This document shows positions 1 through 8,144 of a stretch of DNA of 40,459 bases, piece by piece. Numbering within the stretch: the first letter of the stretch is position 1; the number at the start of each line of letters is the position of its first letter. The DNA lies in the NCBI GenBank assembly GCA_016939335.1, contig JAFGHC010000015.1, positions 1-40,459 of the forward strand, written 5' to 3'. The DNA is from Candidatus Saganbacteria bacterium (GTDB lineage Bacteria; Margulisbacteria; WOR-1; O2-12-FULL-45-9; XYB2-FULL-48-7). A program made the position numbers and the translations under genes. Under the pieces are notes generated by a model. The model was not told the origin of the DNA. It worked only from the letters and a program-made list of their open reading frames with translations, and ran no database searches.

Positions 1-52
1 ATCGATGGCCAGGAAGTGGCAGCGGAGATTTTGTGTGATTTTGAATAGGGAA

Positions 53-113
53 CCCCATACTAAAGTATGGGGAATAATTATCGACGAAAAATTCCACACA
101 CTTTAGTGTGTGG
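53..113. repeat. Inverted pair of small palindromes (BIME-like)
   Basis: Two short hairpin palindromes lie in the region before pilM. The first (53-72) has arms CCCCATACT/AGTATGGGG around AA. The second (94-113) has arms CCACACACT/AGTGTGTGG around TT. Flanks are asymmetric (GGGGAATA on one side, AACC or GACC on the other), so orientation can be read, and the two copies face opposite ways. The same element recurs near 25031, 35563 and 39251. The layout resembles REP/BIME elements, which in other bacteria are mobilised by Y1 transposases (RAYTs); no such transposase is in this window. Confidence 0.85.
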
Positions 114-167
114 TTTCAAGCTTATTCGCTTTGGCCAAATTCTGGGGAAACTCCACATATTAATTCG

Positions 168-195
168 TTGACAAGCCGCCGCTATCGGATATAAT
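168..195 (+). promoter_or_regulatory. Promoter of the pil operon
   Basis: TTGACA at 168-173 and TATAAT at 190-195 are separated by 16 bp, a near-perfect vegetative promoter. The -10 box ends 8 nt before the ATG at 204, so the transcript would start at or just before that codon. It would be leaderless, or have a leader of about 20 nt if the second ATG at 222 is used. Confidence 0.85.
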
Positions 196-203
196 ACAGC
201 CAA

Positions 204-1802
204 ATGCTAACGACGCGAGCGATGCTGGGAATCGACCTGCGGATCACCGCCGTCAAAATCGTCGAGATCGAAAAAGCAGCATCGGGCTACGCCGTCAAGA
301 AGTGGGGCGCGGCCGAAGTTCCCGCCGACCTGCTTGACAAGCCCGCCCAGCTCGCCGTCGCCAAGGCCGACCTGCTCCGCCGCCTGGTCGGCAAGAACAA
401 GATCAAGACCAGGGAAGCGGTCGTCGTGGTCGCGGGCAACCTGACGGTCGTCAAGCTCTTTTCCCTGCCCGAGATGCCGCCGGCCGAAGCGGCCGACGCC
501 GTCAAATGGAAATTCGCCGAAGAGCTCCCCTTCCCGATCGAGGAAGCGCTGATCTCTTATTATCCCCTCCCCAAGGCGGCCGGCGCCGAAAAGACCGATT
601 ACCTGGCCGCCTGCATCAGCCGCAAGCTCTACCAGGAGACCGACCAGCTCGTCAAAAAAGCGGGGCTCCGCCTGGCCGGCATCACCGTGCTGCCCGACGC
701 GATCCACGAACTTTACCGCGCGCAGATCAGCCGGCCCGAAGAGAAGATCACTTCGATCGTCTACATGGGCAAGCGCTCGACCAACATCAGCATCTTCCGC
801 CGCGGCGCCTTTGAGTTCAACCGCGAGCTGGCGATCGGCGGCGAAACGATCACCCAGGCGATGAGCGGCCTGCTGGTCTCGCCGGAGGGCCGCGTGGAAG
901 TGTCGCCGGCCGACGCCGAGCGGATCAAGGTGGAGCACGGCGTGCCCGTCGACCTGGAAAATTTCCCCCACCTGGAAAAGATCCCGCTGGTCCAGCTGCA
1001 GGCGATGGTCCGCCCGGCGCTGGAAAAGATCCAGAGCGAGATCGCGCGCACCTTCGAATATTACAAGGGGCTGACCGGCGAAGGGGCGGTCAACAAGATC
1101 ATCCTGACCGGCGGCAGCGCCCTGACCCCCCACCTCAAGGAGTTCTTGAGCGCGGGCCTCGGCATCCCGATCGAGACGCCGGAGCCGCTCCCCGGCCTCA
1201 ATCCCCGCCTCTCGGCGGCGACCGGCGCGGCGCTGACGGGGGCGGAGCCGCTCAATCTGGTGCCCGAAGAGGTCAAGTTCCGCTGGAAAGCGCTCCAGCA
1301 GCAGCTGCTGGCCAAGCCGCTGGTGCCCGCCGGCGCGCTGGTCGGCCTGCTGGCGCTGGTCTATCTCCTCTTCTGGTACTACGATTCAAACCTGAACCGC
1401 GAACTCAACAAGATCAATAAGCGGCTTGAAGATTACAAGCCGCAGCTGACCCAGCTTCAGATCTACCAATCGATCGCGCAGGAAAAGCAGCGCAAGGCCC
1501 AGACGCTCAAGGTCTATGGCGAGGACCGCGGCTTGATCCCGATCGTCTTCCGCAAGATCAGCCGGATCATCCCGGCGAACATCACCATCAACAGCCTCAA
1601 CCTGACGCGGGAAGAAGTCCGTATTTTCGGCTCTTCTTTCCTGCAGAACGAAGCGCCCGAGGCCTCCCTGTCGCATTTCGTGCTGGAGCTTTCCGAATCC
1701 GGCCTTTTTGCCGACGTCAAACTGGTCGAAGCGGTCAAGAACGACGAATACAATGTCCAGACTTTCAACTTTGAGATCCTGGCCAAATTGAACAAAAAAT
1801 AA
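204..1802 (+). CDS. pilM: Type IV pilus inner-membrane assembly protein, PilM-PilN fusion
   Basis: This 532-residue protein joins two normally separate pilus proteins. Residues 7-345 are the cytoplasmic actin-like ATPase PilM: GIDLRITAVKIVEI phosphate-binding start, and a late LTGGSAL motif near 301-307. Residues about 350-365 (NLVPEEVKFRWK) resemble the short PilN cytoplasmic tail that binds PilM. A membrane span follows at about 374-393, then a coiled coil and a PilN periplasmic domain to the end. In known systems PilM-N-O-P link the cytoplasmic motor to the secretin. It heads an operon, with pilO starting 1 nt after its stop. The true start may be the ATG at 222, which leaves the usual PilM N-terminus. 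The PilM call is firm; the fusion call rests on domain order. Confidence 0.88.
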   Translation: MLTTRAMLGIDLRITAVKIVEIEKAASGYAVKKWGAAEVPADLLDKPAQLAVAKADLLRRLVGKNKIKTREAVVVVAGNLTVVKLFSLPEMPPAEAADAVKWKFAEELPFPIEEALISYYPLPKAAGAEKTDYLAACISRKLYQETDQLVKKAGLRLAGITVLPDAIHELYRAQISRPEEKITSIVYMGKRSTNISIFRRGAFEFNRELAIGGETITQAMSGLLVSPEGRVEVSPADAERIKVEHGVPVDLENFPHLEKIPLVQLQAMVRPALEKIQSEIARTFEYYKGLTGEGAVNKIILTGGSALTPHLKEFLSAGLGIPIETPEPLPGLNPRLSAATGAALTGAEPLNLVPEEVKFRWKALQQQLLAKPLVPAGALVGLLALVYLLFWYYDSNLNRELNKINKRLEDYKPQLTQLQIYQSIAQEKQRKAQTLKVYGEDRGLIPIVFRKISRIIPANITINSLNLTREEVRIFGSSFLQNEAPEASLSHFVLELSESGLFADVKLVEAVKNDEYNVQTFNFEILAKLNKK

Positions 1803-1803
1803 C

Positions 1804-2319
1804 ATGGCGGAAGCAAAAAAACAAAGCAGCGCTGAACGGGAAAAACTGCTGATGGTCGGGGCGGGCGGCGCGGTCATTATTTACGTCTTCTACACGTTCC
1901 TGCTCTCCCCGGTCCTGGAAGACGTCGGCCGGGCCGGGCAAGAGGTTAAAGCCAAACGCCAGGAACTGACGCTGGCCGAAGGCCAGGTCCGCATTTTGGG
2001 CGCTTTCACCGCCCCGCACGCGCCGGAAAAAGTCGAGGTCCCGCCGTCCGAAAAGTCGCTGGTCGCCCTCAAGCTGATCTCGCTGGCGACCAACCGCTCC
2101 GGCCTCAAAATCGACTACATCAAGCCGCTGGCCGAAGAGAGCGGCGAAAGCTTGAAATTCAATCTCTCCTGCTCCGGCTCTTACAAACAGCTTTACACTT
2201 TTCTTGAAATCATTAACGGTTTACAGGTGGTGATCGTGATCGACACGCTCGACATCTCCTCCGGCGGCGGGCGCCAGCCGGTCCTGGGCATCAAGGTGAA
2301 CCTGACGGCTCATTACTAA
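1804..2319 (+). CDS. pilO: Type IV pilus alignment protein, PilO-like
   Basis: The 171-residue product has a short cytoplasmic tail, one membrane span (about 15-37), a coiled coil (about 38-62) and a compact periplasmic domain ending in LGIKVNLTAHY. This is the PilO layout, and its place between pilM-N and a pilP-like gene fits the classic M-N-O-P-Q order. PilO forms heterodimers with PilN and recruits PilP in the pilus alignment complex. It lies 1 nt from both neighbours, so it is co-transcribed. Sequence identity alone is weak; context carries much of the call. Confidence 0.8.
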   Translation: MAEAKKQSSAEREKLLMVGAGGAVIIYVFYTFLLSPVLEDVGRAGQEVKAKRQELTLAEGQVRILGAFTAPHAPEKVEVPPSEKSLVALKLISLATNRSGLKIDYIKPLAEESGESLKFNLSCSGSYKQLYTFLEIINGLQVVIVIDTLDISSGGGRQPVLGIKVNLTAHY

Positions 2320-2320
2320 A

Positions 2321-3373
2321 ATGAAAGAACTCTGGCAAAAAGCGATTTTGTTCGTTCTCATTACGGCGGCGCTCGGCTTCGTCAGCGGGGTCTACTGGCC
2401 GGTCATTTTACCGCTGGTAAGTAAATCGGCGCCCGCCCCCGACGGGGCTAAAAGCTCGCTTATTCCCCCGCCAATCATGCCGGCGCCGTCCCTCAAGAAC
2501 AAGGCCGCGCTTTCCAAGCCGCTGGCGGCGCCTGGCGGCCAAGCCGGCCCGGCAAGCAAGACGGTAACCACAACCGCCTTAACTACGACCACGATCAAGT
2601 CGCGGCCCAAGCCGATTGTTGTGAAGACCGTGCTCACTCCCGCCGCGGCCAAGGCAACTGCCATTATCGCTGCTACTACTACCACTACTACTACCACTAC
2701 CACTACCACGACAACCACCAAGCCAAAACCTGTTGCCGTTGTTGCCGTTAAGGCAGTGGTAATGACCACCACGACTTCGACCACCACGACCACCAGGCCG
2801 AAGCCAACGACGACTACGGCCACGACTTCGACCACCACGACCACCAGGCCGAAGCCAACCACGACTACGGCCACGACTTCGACCACCACGACCACCAGGC
2901 CAAAGCCAACGACAACTACGGCCACGACTTCGACCACCACGACCACCAGGCCGAAGCCAACGACAACTACGGCCACGACTTCGACCACCACGACCACCAG
3001 GCCGAAGCCAACGACAACTACGACCACGACTTCGACCACCACCACGACCATTGACATTTTCCAGATCACCATGCCGTCGAAAGAGAGCAACCTGATCGAT
3101 CCGTTCTCGTTGCGGGTCGGGGCCAGAAAGAGAGAGGAGATCGCGGCCAGCGCCGCCGCCGCGGCCGCCCGGCCGGCCGCCACGAAGCCGGTCGAAAATC
3201 TGGAACTGCAGGGGATCTGGTATGACAGCGAAATGAAGGTCGCGTTCATTTCCGACCAGGCGGTGTCGGTCGGCGGCACGATCTCCGGCTGGAAGCTGGT
3301 TTCTCTCAGCCGCGAGCAGGCGGTCTTGACCAAGGGTTCCGCGACAAAAATCTTGAGATTGGGAGGTAAATAA
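2321..3373 (+). CDS. PilP-like periplasmic protein with long Thr-rich repeat linker
   Basis: The 350-residue product starts with one membrane span (about 7-31) and ends with a small beta domain (about 292-350: LELQGIWYD, VSVGGTISGWKLV) like that of PilP, preceded by a DPFSLR segment. Between them is an extraordinarily threonine-rich linker (about 84-250). It contains a run of Thr and then about 5.5 copies of a 17-residue unit built on TTSTTTTTRPKPTTTTA. Ordinary PilP is about 170-180 residues and is a lipoprotein; here it appears membrane-anchored and roughly doubled in length. The linker probably spans the periplasm to the secretin and could be O-glycosylated; both are inferences. The stop overlaps the next start by 1 base (TAATG). 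Confidence 0.72.
   Translation: MKELWQKAILFVLITAALGFVSGVYWPVILPLVSKSAPAPDGAKSSLIPPPIMPAPSLKNKAALSKPLAAPGGQAGPASKTVTTTALTTTTIKSRPKPIVVKTVLTPAAAKATAIIAATTTTTTTTTTTTTTTKPKPVAVVAVKAVVMTTTTSTTTTTRPKPTTTTATTSTTTTTRPKPTTTTATTSTTTTTRPKPTTTTATTSTTTTTRPKPTTTTATTSTTTTTRPKPTTTTTTTSTTTTTIDIFQITMPSKESNLIDPFSLRVGARKREEIAASAAAAAARPAATKPVENLELQGIWYDSEMKVAFISDQAVSVGGTISGWKLVSLSREQAVLTKGSATKILRLGGK
2771..3052 (+). repeat. 51-bp in-frame tandem repeat encoding a Thr/Pro/Lys linker
   Basis: Five full 51-bp units start at 2771, 2822, 2873, 2924 and 2975, with a half unit to about 3052. Copies differ by a few, mostly third-position, changes. Just upstream (about 2671-2722) is a looser run of ACN threonine codons. 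The number of units is expected to vary by slippage without breaking the frame. Confidence 0.95.
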
Positions 3374-4650
3374 TGAACGTTAAGACCAAAGGTTTGGCGC
3401 TCCTATTCTGTTTCTGCCTGCTGGCAACTGCCGCGCACGCCGCCAAGGATTCGAGCAATCTTACCATTGATAAAGGAAGGGTCTATCTTAACCTCAAGGA
3501 CGCCGAGATCAAAAGCGTCCTGCAGATCTTCGCCAAAGCCACGGGGGTCAACATCGTGGCGGCCGATGACGTGACCGGCAAGGTCACGGTCACTTTTTCC
3601 GGCATCGCGCCCAAGGAGGGGCTGGAAGCGGTGTTGCGCACCAAAGGGCTCGACTGGTTCGAAGACCACGGCACGATCTTCGTCTCCACCAAGAAGATCC
3701 TGCGCACCTATTATCTGGCCAACGCCAAGCCTTCCGACCTGCAGGCCACGATCTCTTCGGTCCTGCCGGGCGGCAGCGTCGTGACCGCCGACGACAGCTA
3801 CAATGTCCTGGTGATCCAGACCACTTCCGATTACCTCCCCCGGCTGGAAAAACTGATCACCGAGCTTGATATCCCGCCGCTCCAGGTGATGGTCGAGACC
3901 AGAATGATCGAGATCAGGAACGACCACGGCGGCACGGTCGGCACCGATCTAAATTATCAAAAGGGGAGCAGTGCGAACAACACGGTGCAAACCGTCGGCC
4001 AGGCCGGCCGGCCGACCGCCGACGGCGCGCAGGGGCTTTACGCCCACGCCCTCTCGATCTTCAGCAGCGGCAGTCTGGAAGGCTACCTTTCCGCCCTGGC
4101 GACCCAGACCAAATTGAACGTGGTCGCCACCCCCAAGCTGACGACGCTGAACAACAAAGAGGCGCACCTTTTGATCGGCGCCAAGCTCGGCTACAAGACG
4201 ACGACGGTCACCGCGACCTCGACCACCCAGACGGTCAACTTCCTCGAGGTCGGCACCACGCTGACGATCAAGCCCAACGTGACCAAGAACGGCTATATCA
4301 GGATGATCGTCCGGCCCAAGGTCAGCGACGGCACGGTGGTCAACGACGTCCCGGACGAGAACACCACCGAAACGATGAATGAGATCATGGTCAAGGACGG
4401 GCAAACGTTCGTGATCGGCGGCTTAACCAAGGAGAAGGAGCTCGAAACCAATTACGGAGTGCCGTTCCTGATGGACATCCCGCTGATCGGCAGTATTTTC
4501 CGGAAGACGGTGACAACCAAGGAAAAGACCGAACTGCTGGTCTTCGTCACGCCGCATATCATCACGCCGGAATATCTCGATATCTTGAACAAGCCGATCC
4601 GGGAGCTGTCAGAGCAAGCGGCTCGCCAGAAGGCCAACCTTATTCACTAG
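3373..4650 (+). CDS. pilQ: Type IV pilus outer-membrane secretin
   Basis: The 425-residue product begins with a signal peptide (cleavage expected near residue 23, AAHA). An STN/N0-type domain follows (about 30-105: LNLKDAEIKSVLQIFAKATGVNI), then an N1 domain (about 110-170) and a GspD/PilQ secretin core (about 172-400: VETRMIEI, VPFLMDIPLIGSIFR, ELLVFVTPHII). Secretins form the outer-membrane ring through which the pilus exits. It is short for PilQ, which is often 600-750 residues and carries AMIN domains, so peptidoglycan binding is not evident. A GGAGG ribosome site lies at 3362-3366. The 3' end overlaps gpsA on the other strand by 11 bp. Confidence 0.92.
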   Translation: MNVKTKGLALLFCFCLLATAAHAAKDSSNLTIDKGRVYLNLKDAEIKSVLQIFAKATGVNIVAADDVTGKVTVTFSGIAPKEGLEAVLRTKGLDWFEDHGTIFVSTKKILRTYYLANAKPSDLQATISSVLPGGSVVTADDSYNVLVIQTTSDYLPRLEKLITELDIPPLQVMVETRMIEIRNDHGGTVGTDLNYQKGSSANNTVQTVGQAGRPTADGAQGLYAHALSIFSSGSLEGYLSALATQTKLNVVATPKLTTLNNKEAHLLIGAKLGYKTTTVTATSTTQTVNFLEVGTTLTIKPNVTKNGYIRMIVRPKVSDGTVVNDVPDENTTETMNEIMVKDGQTFVIGGLTKEKELETNYGVPFLMDIPLIGSIFRKTVTTKEKTELLVFVTPHIITPEYLDILNKPIRELSEQAARQKANLIH

Positions 4651-5626
4651 TCGCGGAGCGGGTCATCAGGTCGGTAAGGGCGCGGTAGGGATCTTTGCCT
4701 TCGTAGAGAACGCGGTAGACCTCTTCGCTGATCGGCAGGCTGACCTTGAGCCGGCGCCCCAGCTGGCGCGCGGCGGCGGCGGTCGGCACCCCTTCGGCCA
4801 CTTCTTTCATTTCTTTTAGGATCTCGGCCAACTTGCGGCCGGCGGCGATCTTTTCGCCCACAAAATGGTTCCGCGACAGGCGGCTGGCGCAGGTGGTGAT
4901 CAGGTCGCCGATCCCCGACAGCCCGGCGAAGGTTTCGGGCCGCGCCCCCAGCGCCACCCCCAGCCTGGCCGTTTCCGCCAGGCCGCGGATCAGCAGGCCG
5001 GCTTTGGCATTGTCGCCGAGCTTCAGCCCGTCGGCCACGCCGGCGGCAATGGCGATCACGTTCTTGAGCGCCCCCCCGAGCTGGACGCCGATCACATCGG
5101 TATTGGTATAGACCCGGAAGCGTTCCAGCATCAGGGCCTGCTGGACCCGTTCGGCCAGGCCGGGGTCGGCCGCGGCGGCCACGGTAGCGGCCGGCAGCCC
5201 GCGCGCTATTTCCGACGAGAGATTGGGCCCCGACAGCGCGCACAGTTTTTCATTCTTCAGTTCTTCAGCCAATATTTCGAGCGGCAGTTTGAGCGTCTTC
5301 TCTTCGATCCCCTTGGCGGCTGAAACCACAACGGCGGCGGCGGGGATGATCCCGGCGAAGCGGCGCGCCGCGGCCCGCAGGAATTGGGTCGGCACCGCAA
5401 TAAAATAAAAACCGGCCCCGCCTGCCTCCTGCGCCTCACCGGTGATCTCGATCGTTTCCACCAGCGGGAAGCCGGGCAGGAAGCAAAAATTCTCACGCCG
5501 CTCCCTGATCCCCGCCACTATCTCATGTTCGTAAACCCAGAGAGTGACCCGATGGCCTTTTTCGGCCAGCAGGATCGCCAGCGTCGTCCCCCACGCCCCG
5601 GCGCCGATCACCGAGACCCGCGTCAT
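4640..5626 (-). CDS. gpsA: Glycerol-3-phosphate dehydrogenase [NAD(P)+]
   Basis: The 328-residue enzyme reduces dihydroxyacetone phosphate to sn-glycerol 3-phosphate, the backbone of phospholipids. The N-terminus has the GAGAWGTTLA nucleotide-binding loop. The C-terminal domain has the catalytic region LGGALKNVIAIAAG and the GIGDLITTC stretch. Length and motifs are normal for GpsA. It overlaps plsY by 4 bp (ATGA), so the two are translationally coupled and supply consecutive steps. Confidence 0.97.
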   Translation of the reverse strand: MTRVSVIGAGAWGTTLAILLAEKGHRVTLWVYEHEIVAGIRERRENFCFLPGFPLVETIEITGEAQEAGGAGFYFIAVPTQFLRAAARRFAGIIPAAAVVVSAAKGIEEKTLKLPLEILAEELKNEKLCALSGPNLSSEIARGLPAATVAAAADPGLAERVQQALMLERFRVYTNTDVIGVQLGGALKNVIAIAAGVADGLKLGDNAKAGLLIRGLAETARLGVALGARPETFAGLSGIGDLITTCASRLSRNHFVGEKIAAGRKLAEILKEMKEVAEGVPTAAAARQLGRRLKVSLPISEEVYRVLYEGKDPYRALTDLMTRSATSE

Positions 5627-6207
5627 TTCTCTCCTCCGATCCGCCGCTCCGTCCCCGCCGCCATTCTTTTAAGGTTCGGGATATGCTTGACCATGATCAG
5701 GACAACCGCCAAGCCCACTAAAACCGTATAAGGCAACGGCTTGTCCAGCATGATGAAAAGGAAGAAAACGGTCAGGGCCGCCAGGACCGAGCCGGCGGAA
5801 ACGTAGCGAGTCAAGCCGGCAATGACCAGGAATAGTACGATACCAAAGACAAACATTTCCGGCGCGATCCCGAGCAGCACGCCAGCCCCGGTCGCCACCC
5901 CCTTACCCCCTTTAAAGCCAAGGAACAAGGAAAAGGCGTGCCCAACAATGGCGGCCAGGCCGCAGAAGGCGACAATTAACGGGTCTCCGGAATGAACCAG
6001 CGCCAGCCAGACTGGCAGCGCTCCTTTCAACGTATCAAGGAGAAAGACCGCGAGCCCCGGCACGACACCCAGGGTGCGCATGACGTTAGTCGCTCCGATG
6101 TTGCCGGAACCGCCCCGCCGGACGTCCACCCCCTTGATTTTCCCGATGATCAGGCCGAAAGGGATGGAACCGAGGAGGTAGCCGGCGAGTATTAATATGT
6201 AGGACAT
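5623..6207 (-). CDS. plsY: Glycerol-3-phosphate acyltransferase (acyl-phosphate dependent)
   Basis: PlsY transfers the acyl group of acyl-phosphate to glycerol 3-phosphate, making lysophosphatidic acid at the membrane. The 194-residue product has the family motifs GSIPFGLIIGK, SGNIGATNVMR and GFKGGKGVATGAG and about five hydrophobic spans. It precedes gpsA, which makes its substrate. Its start has an unusual upstream: an extended -10 box lies 6 nt before the ATG, so the message is probably leaderless. Confidence 0.96.
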   Translation of the reverse strand: MSYILILAGYLLGSIPFGLIIGKIKGVDVRRGGSGNIGATNVMRTLGVVPGLAVFLLDTLKGALPVWLALVHSGDPLIVAFCGLAAIVGHAFSLFLGFKGGKGVATGAGVLLGIAPEMFVFGIVLFLVIAGLTRYVSAGSVLAALTVFFLFIMLDKPLPYTVLVGLAVVLIMVKHIPNLKRMAAGTERRIGGEK

Positions 6208-6213
6208 GGGGGT

Positions 6214-6222
6214 ATTCTAACA
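6214..6222 (-). promoter_or_regulatory. Extended -10 promoter of plsY-gpsA
   Basis: Read on the minus strand, TGTTAGAAT forms an extended -10 box (TAGAAT at 6214-6219) ending 6 nt before the plsY ATG at 6207. No good -35 box is visible. The site abuts the terminator of the upstream small gene. Confidence 0.55.
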
Positions 6223-6223
6223 C

Positions 6224-6252
6224 AAAAAGCCCCGGCTTTTAGGCCGGGGCTT
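6224..6252 (-). terminator. Rho-independent terminator
   Basis: A 10-bp GC-rich stem (6227-6236 with 6243-6252) has a 6-nt loop. Read on the minus strand it is followed by a run of five T (6224-6228 on plus). It sits directly downstream of the small gene at 6274-6453 and separates it from plsY. Confidence 0.85.
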
Positions 6253-6273
6253 AATTCTGCTGATCAGACACTG

Positions 6274-6453
6274 TTAGTCTAACCGGCAATAACGATCAAC
6301 TAAGCTTTGGGCCTCCTTCATTTCCTTGACGGCCGCATCGCATTTGTGAAGATCTAATTTACCGGGCGTCTTGGGATCACAGGCCTCACTTATTTTATCA
6401 GCAACTTTATACCAATTATTGATCGCGGAACCGCAACTATCAACAGTTGCCAT
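6274..6453 (-). CDS. Hypothetical small protein with four cysteines
   Basis: A 59-residue open frame starts at ATG 6453, with a strong ribosome site (AGGGGGGTG) about 6 nt upstream, and ends at TAA 6274, directly before a rho-independent terminator. Cysteines are at residues 7, 25, 38 and 56, with starts such as MATVDSCGSAINNWYK and an end DRYCRLD. It is acidic to neutral, helix-rich by composition and has no signal peptide or membrane span. I do not recognise it. It lies downstream of the leucine-rich-repeat gene, but a terminator (6609-6634) separates the two. Ribosome site plus terminator make it likely to be real. Confidence 0.7.
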   Translation of the reverse strand: MATVDSCGSAINNWYKVADKISEACDPKTPGKLDLHKCDAAVKEMKEAQSLVDRYCRLD

Positions 6454-6585
6454 TTTTTCACCCCCCTAACATAGGTATTATCGGGCTTAAAGAAAGGAAA
6501 CTTGCAGGGAAAGAGACAGAACAAATGGCCGGAGAAAAAAATTTGAGGGATAGCAAAAAACAGCTGGTGGATATTAGGTGGCCCC

Positions 6586-6606
6586 TACTTTCTACTTTCT
6601 ACTCTC
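6586..6606. repeat. Three-unit heptamer repeat (TACTTTC)
   Basis: Units TACTTTC, TACTTTC and TACTCTC follow one another exactly, immediately before the terminator at 6609. The rest of 6454-6633 holds no convincing gene. Confidence 0.8.
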
Positions 6607-6608
6607 CC

Positions 6609-6634
6609 AAAAGCCCCGGGGTTAGCCGGGGGCT
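6609..6634 (-). terminator. Rho-independent terminator of the LRR gene
   Basis: A GC-rich hairpin (about 6611-6634) is followed on the minus strand by TTTT. It touches the stop codon of the leucine-rich-repeat gene at 6634. Confidence 0.8.
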
Positions 6635-7998
6635 TAATTAATAAAAATTATCGTTACCCCTTTAGCCGCTAAAGCATCCAATTGAGCCTGGGAGAACGAG
6701 TCCGGTAAACTATTTGGCCCGGAGCACATAAATTCATCGCCGGCGCCAAAACCGCTATTATCGATCAGCGGCGTTAGATCGATTGTCGGGGAAAGGTCGT
6801 TGGCATAGACCGCCTGCAAACTGGTCAGATTCTTCAGCGGGGAGAGATCTCTGACCGAGGTGTTTCCAAAATATAGATAATTCAACCCTGCCAACCCGGC
6901 CAGGGGCGAAAGATCGGTGACCGGATTGCCGCTGATAATAAGCAGGTTCAGCCTGGTCATCGCTTGCAACACGGAGATATCCGAGATCAGATTGTGCTGT
7001 ATGTTCAGGGAGGTTAAGGCGGTCAGTCCGGATAAAGCAGAGAGGTCGGAGAGTTGATTCTCCGTCAAATCAAGGGTATTCAGCCTAATCAGCCCGGATA
7101 AGGGAGCCGGATCAACACCGGTCTGATTAGAACGCAGAGAAAGCACCAATAAATTTGCCAGATGGGACAACGGTGAAAAGTCCGCGATCCGATTATTGTC
7201 TAGCGAGAGACCCAACAGAGAAGGCAACTGGGAGAGCGGCTTGATATCGGCAATCTGATTTGAATTGAGATGAAGTTCTATCAGCCCCCGCAACCCGGAC
7301 AAGGGGATAAGATCTGAGATCCGATTGTCATTCAGATCGACATATACCAGCCTGGTCAGTTGGGAGAGCGGCAAGAGTGACTCTATCTTATTGCCGGGCA
7401 AAAAGAGGTACGTTAAATTAGCAAAACATTCCAGGCCGGCCAGAGAACTGATATTTTGCTGCCGCATTTCGAGATAGTAGCTTGCATTAAGAGCATCCTG
7501 GGTCGTGATCTCGTCCCCCGCTCCCTTCCCCAAAAATAGCCTTAGACCAGCTAAGAGATTGGGGTCGGTAAAGTTGCCGGTCAGTATCCCGTCTGCCGGG
7601 TGGCAATTGTCGGGGAGCGGTCCAACCTCCGGAACCCCGATAACCAGGTCCCTGAACAGAGCGTCCCGGCGCGTGTCCGCTGCCGGTGCGGCGTCCGGCG
7701 TGACCGGTTGGCCAACCCCGGCGTCCGGTCTGCTCTTCTGATTGCTACTGGTAACCGGATCAGACAGCTCTGTCCGGCCCCCACAACCCCAGGGTGCAAA
7801 CAATAAGCCTGCCAACCCTTCGGCAAAATAGTCCCAAAAACTCTCCGACGGCGATAAAGCCGGATACTGAGAATAGCTTTTTCCCTTGGCAGGGATCGGC
7901 TCAACCTCCTGATTTTCTTCAGAACAAGTCCAACGCTCTCTGCTTTGCTGGCCCGGCCAGGTTCTGCATTGTAAATAAGGGGCGCCAAAATCTATCAT
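6634..7998 (-). CDS. Leucine-rich-repeat protein (SDS22/internalin-type repeats)
   Basis: The 454-residue protein has a 170-residue N-terminal part without recognised domains, then about ten leucine-rich repeats of 21-22 residues (about 173-415), with units such as LTRLVYVDLNDNRISDLIPL. The repeats match the short SDS22-like or internalin type, which usually bind other proteins. A ribosome site (AAAGGAG) 9 nt before the ATG fixes this start, yet no signal peptide follows. A hydrophobic patch with WGCGG near 62-74 does not make a convincing lipobox. Cellular location is therefore unclear. Codon use is more AT-rich than in its neighbours, and it may be accessory. Function unknown. Confidence 0.85.
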   Translation of the reverse strand: MIDFGAPYLQCRTWPGQQSRERWTCSEENQEVEPIPAKGKSYSQYPALSPSESFWDYFAEGLAGLLFAPWGCGGRTELSDPVTSSNQKSRPDAGVGQPVTPDAAPAADTRRDALFRDLVIGVPEVGPLPDNCHPADGILTGNFTDPNLLAGLRLFLGKGAGDEITTQDALNASYYLEMRQQNISSLAGLECFANLTYLFLPGNKIESLLPLSQLTRLVYVDLNDNRISDLIPLSGLRGLIELHLNSNQIADIKPLSQLPSLLGLSLDNNRIADFSPLSHLANLLVLSLRSNQTGVDPAPLSGLIRLNTLDLTENQLSDLSALSGLTALTSLNIQHNLISDISVLQAMTRLNLLIISGNPVTDLSPLAGLAGLNYLYFGNTSVRDLSPLKNLTSLQAVYANDLSPTIDLTPLIDNSGFGAGDEFMCSGPNSLPDSFSQAQLDALAAKGVTIIFIN

Positions 7999-8104
7999 TG
8001 ATTTTCTCCTTTAAGGGCCCAAATGACTCGCTCAATTATTTATCTTTCAAACAATCCCGCGATTTCACTCATTTTCGGCAGTTTCGACTTAACGTTGCGC
8101 AACC

Positions 8105-8133
8105 TTGCGGCGAGACCATAAATTTAGTATAAT
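8105..8133 (+). promoter_or_regulatory. Promoter of efp-accB
   Basis: TTGCGG at 8105-8110 and TATAAT at 8128-8133 are 17 bp apart. The -10 box ends 11 nt before the efp ATG, so the leader would be only a few bases, with no room for a ribosome site. Confidence 0.8.
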
Positions 8134-8144
8134 TCAACTTCGCT

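Noticed and set aside
53-113. Rho-independent terminators for a gene to the left
   Set aside because: Hairpins lack a T-run, and the same element occurs inside leuS and in leaders, so it is a repeat rather than a terminator.
2771-3052. CRISPR array
   Set aside because: The 51-bp units are contiguous without spacers and encode a Thr-rich linker in frame.
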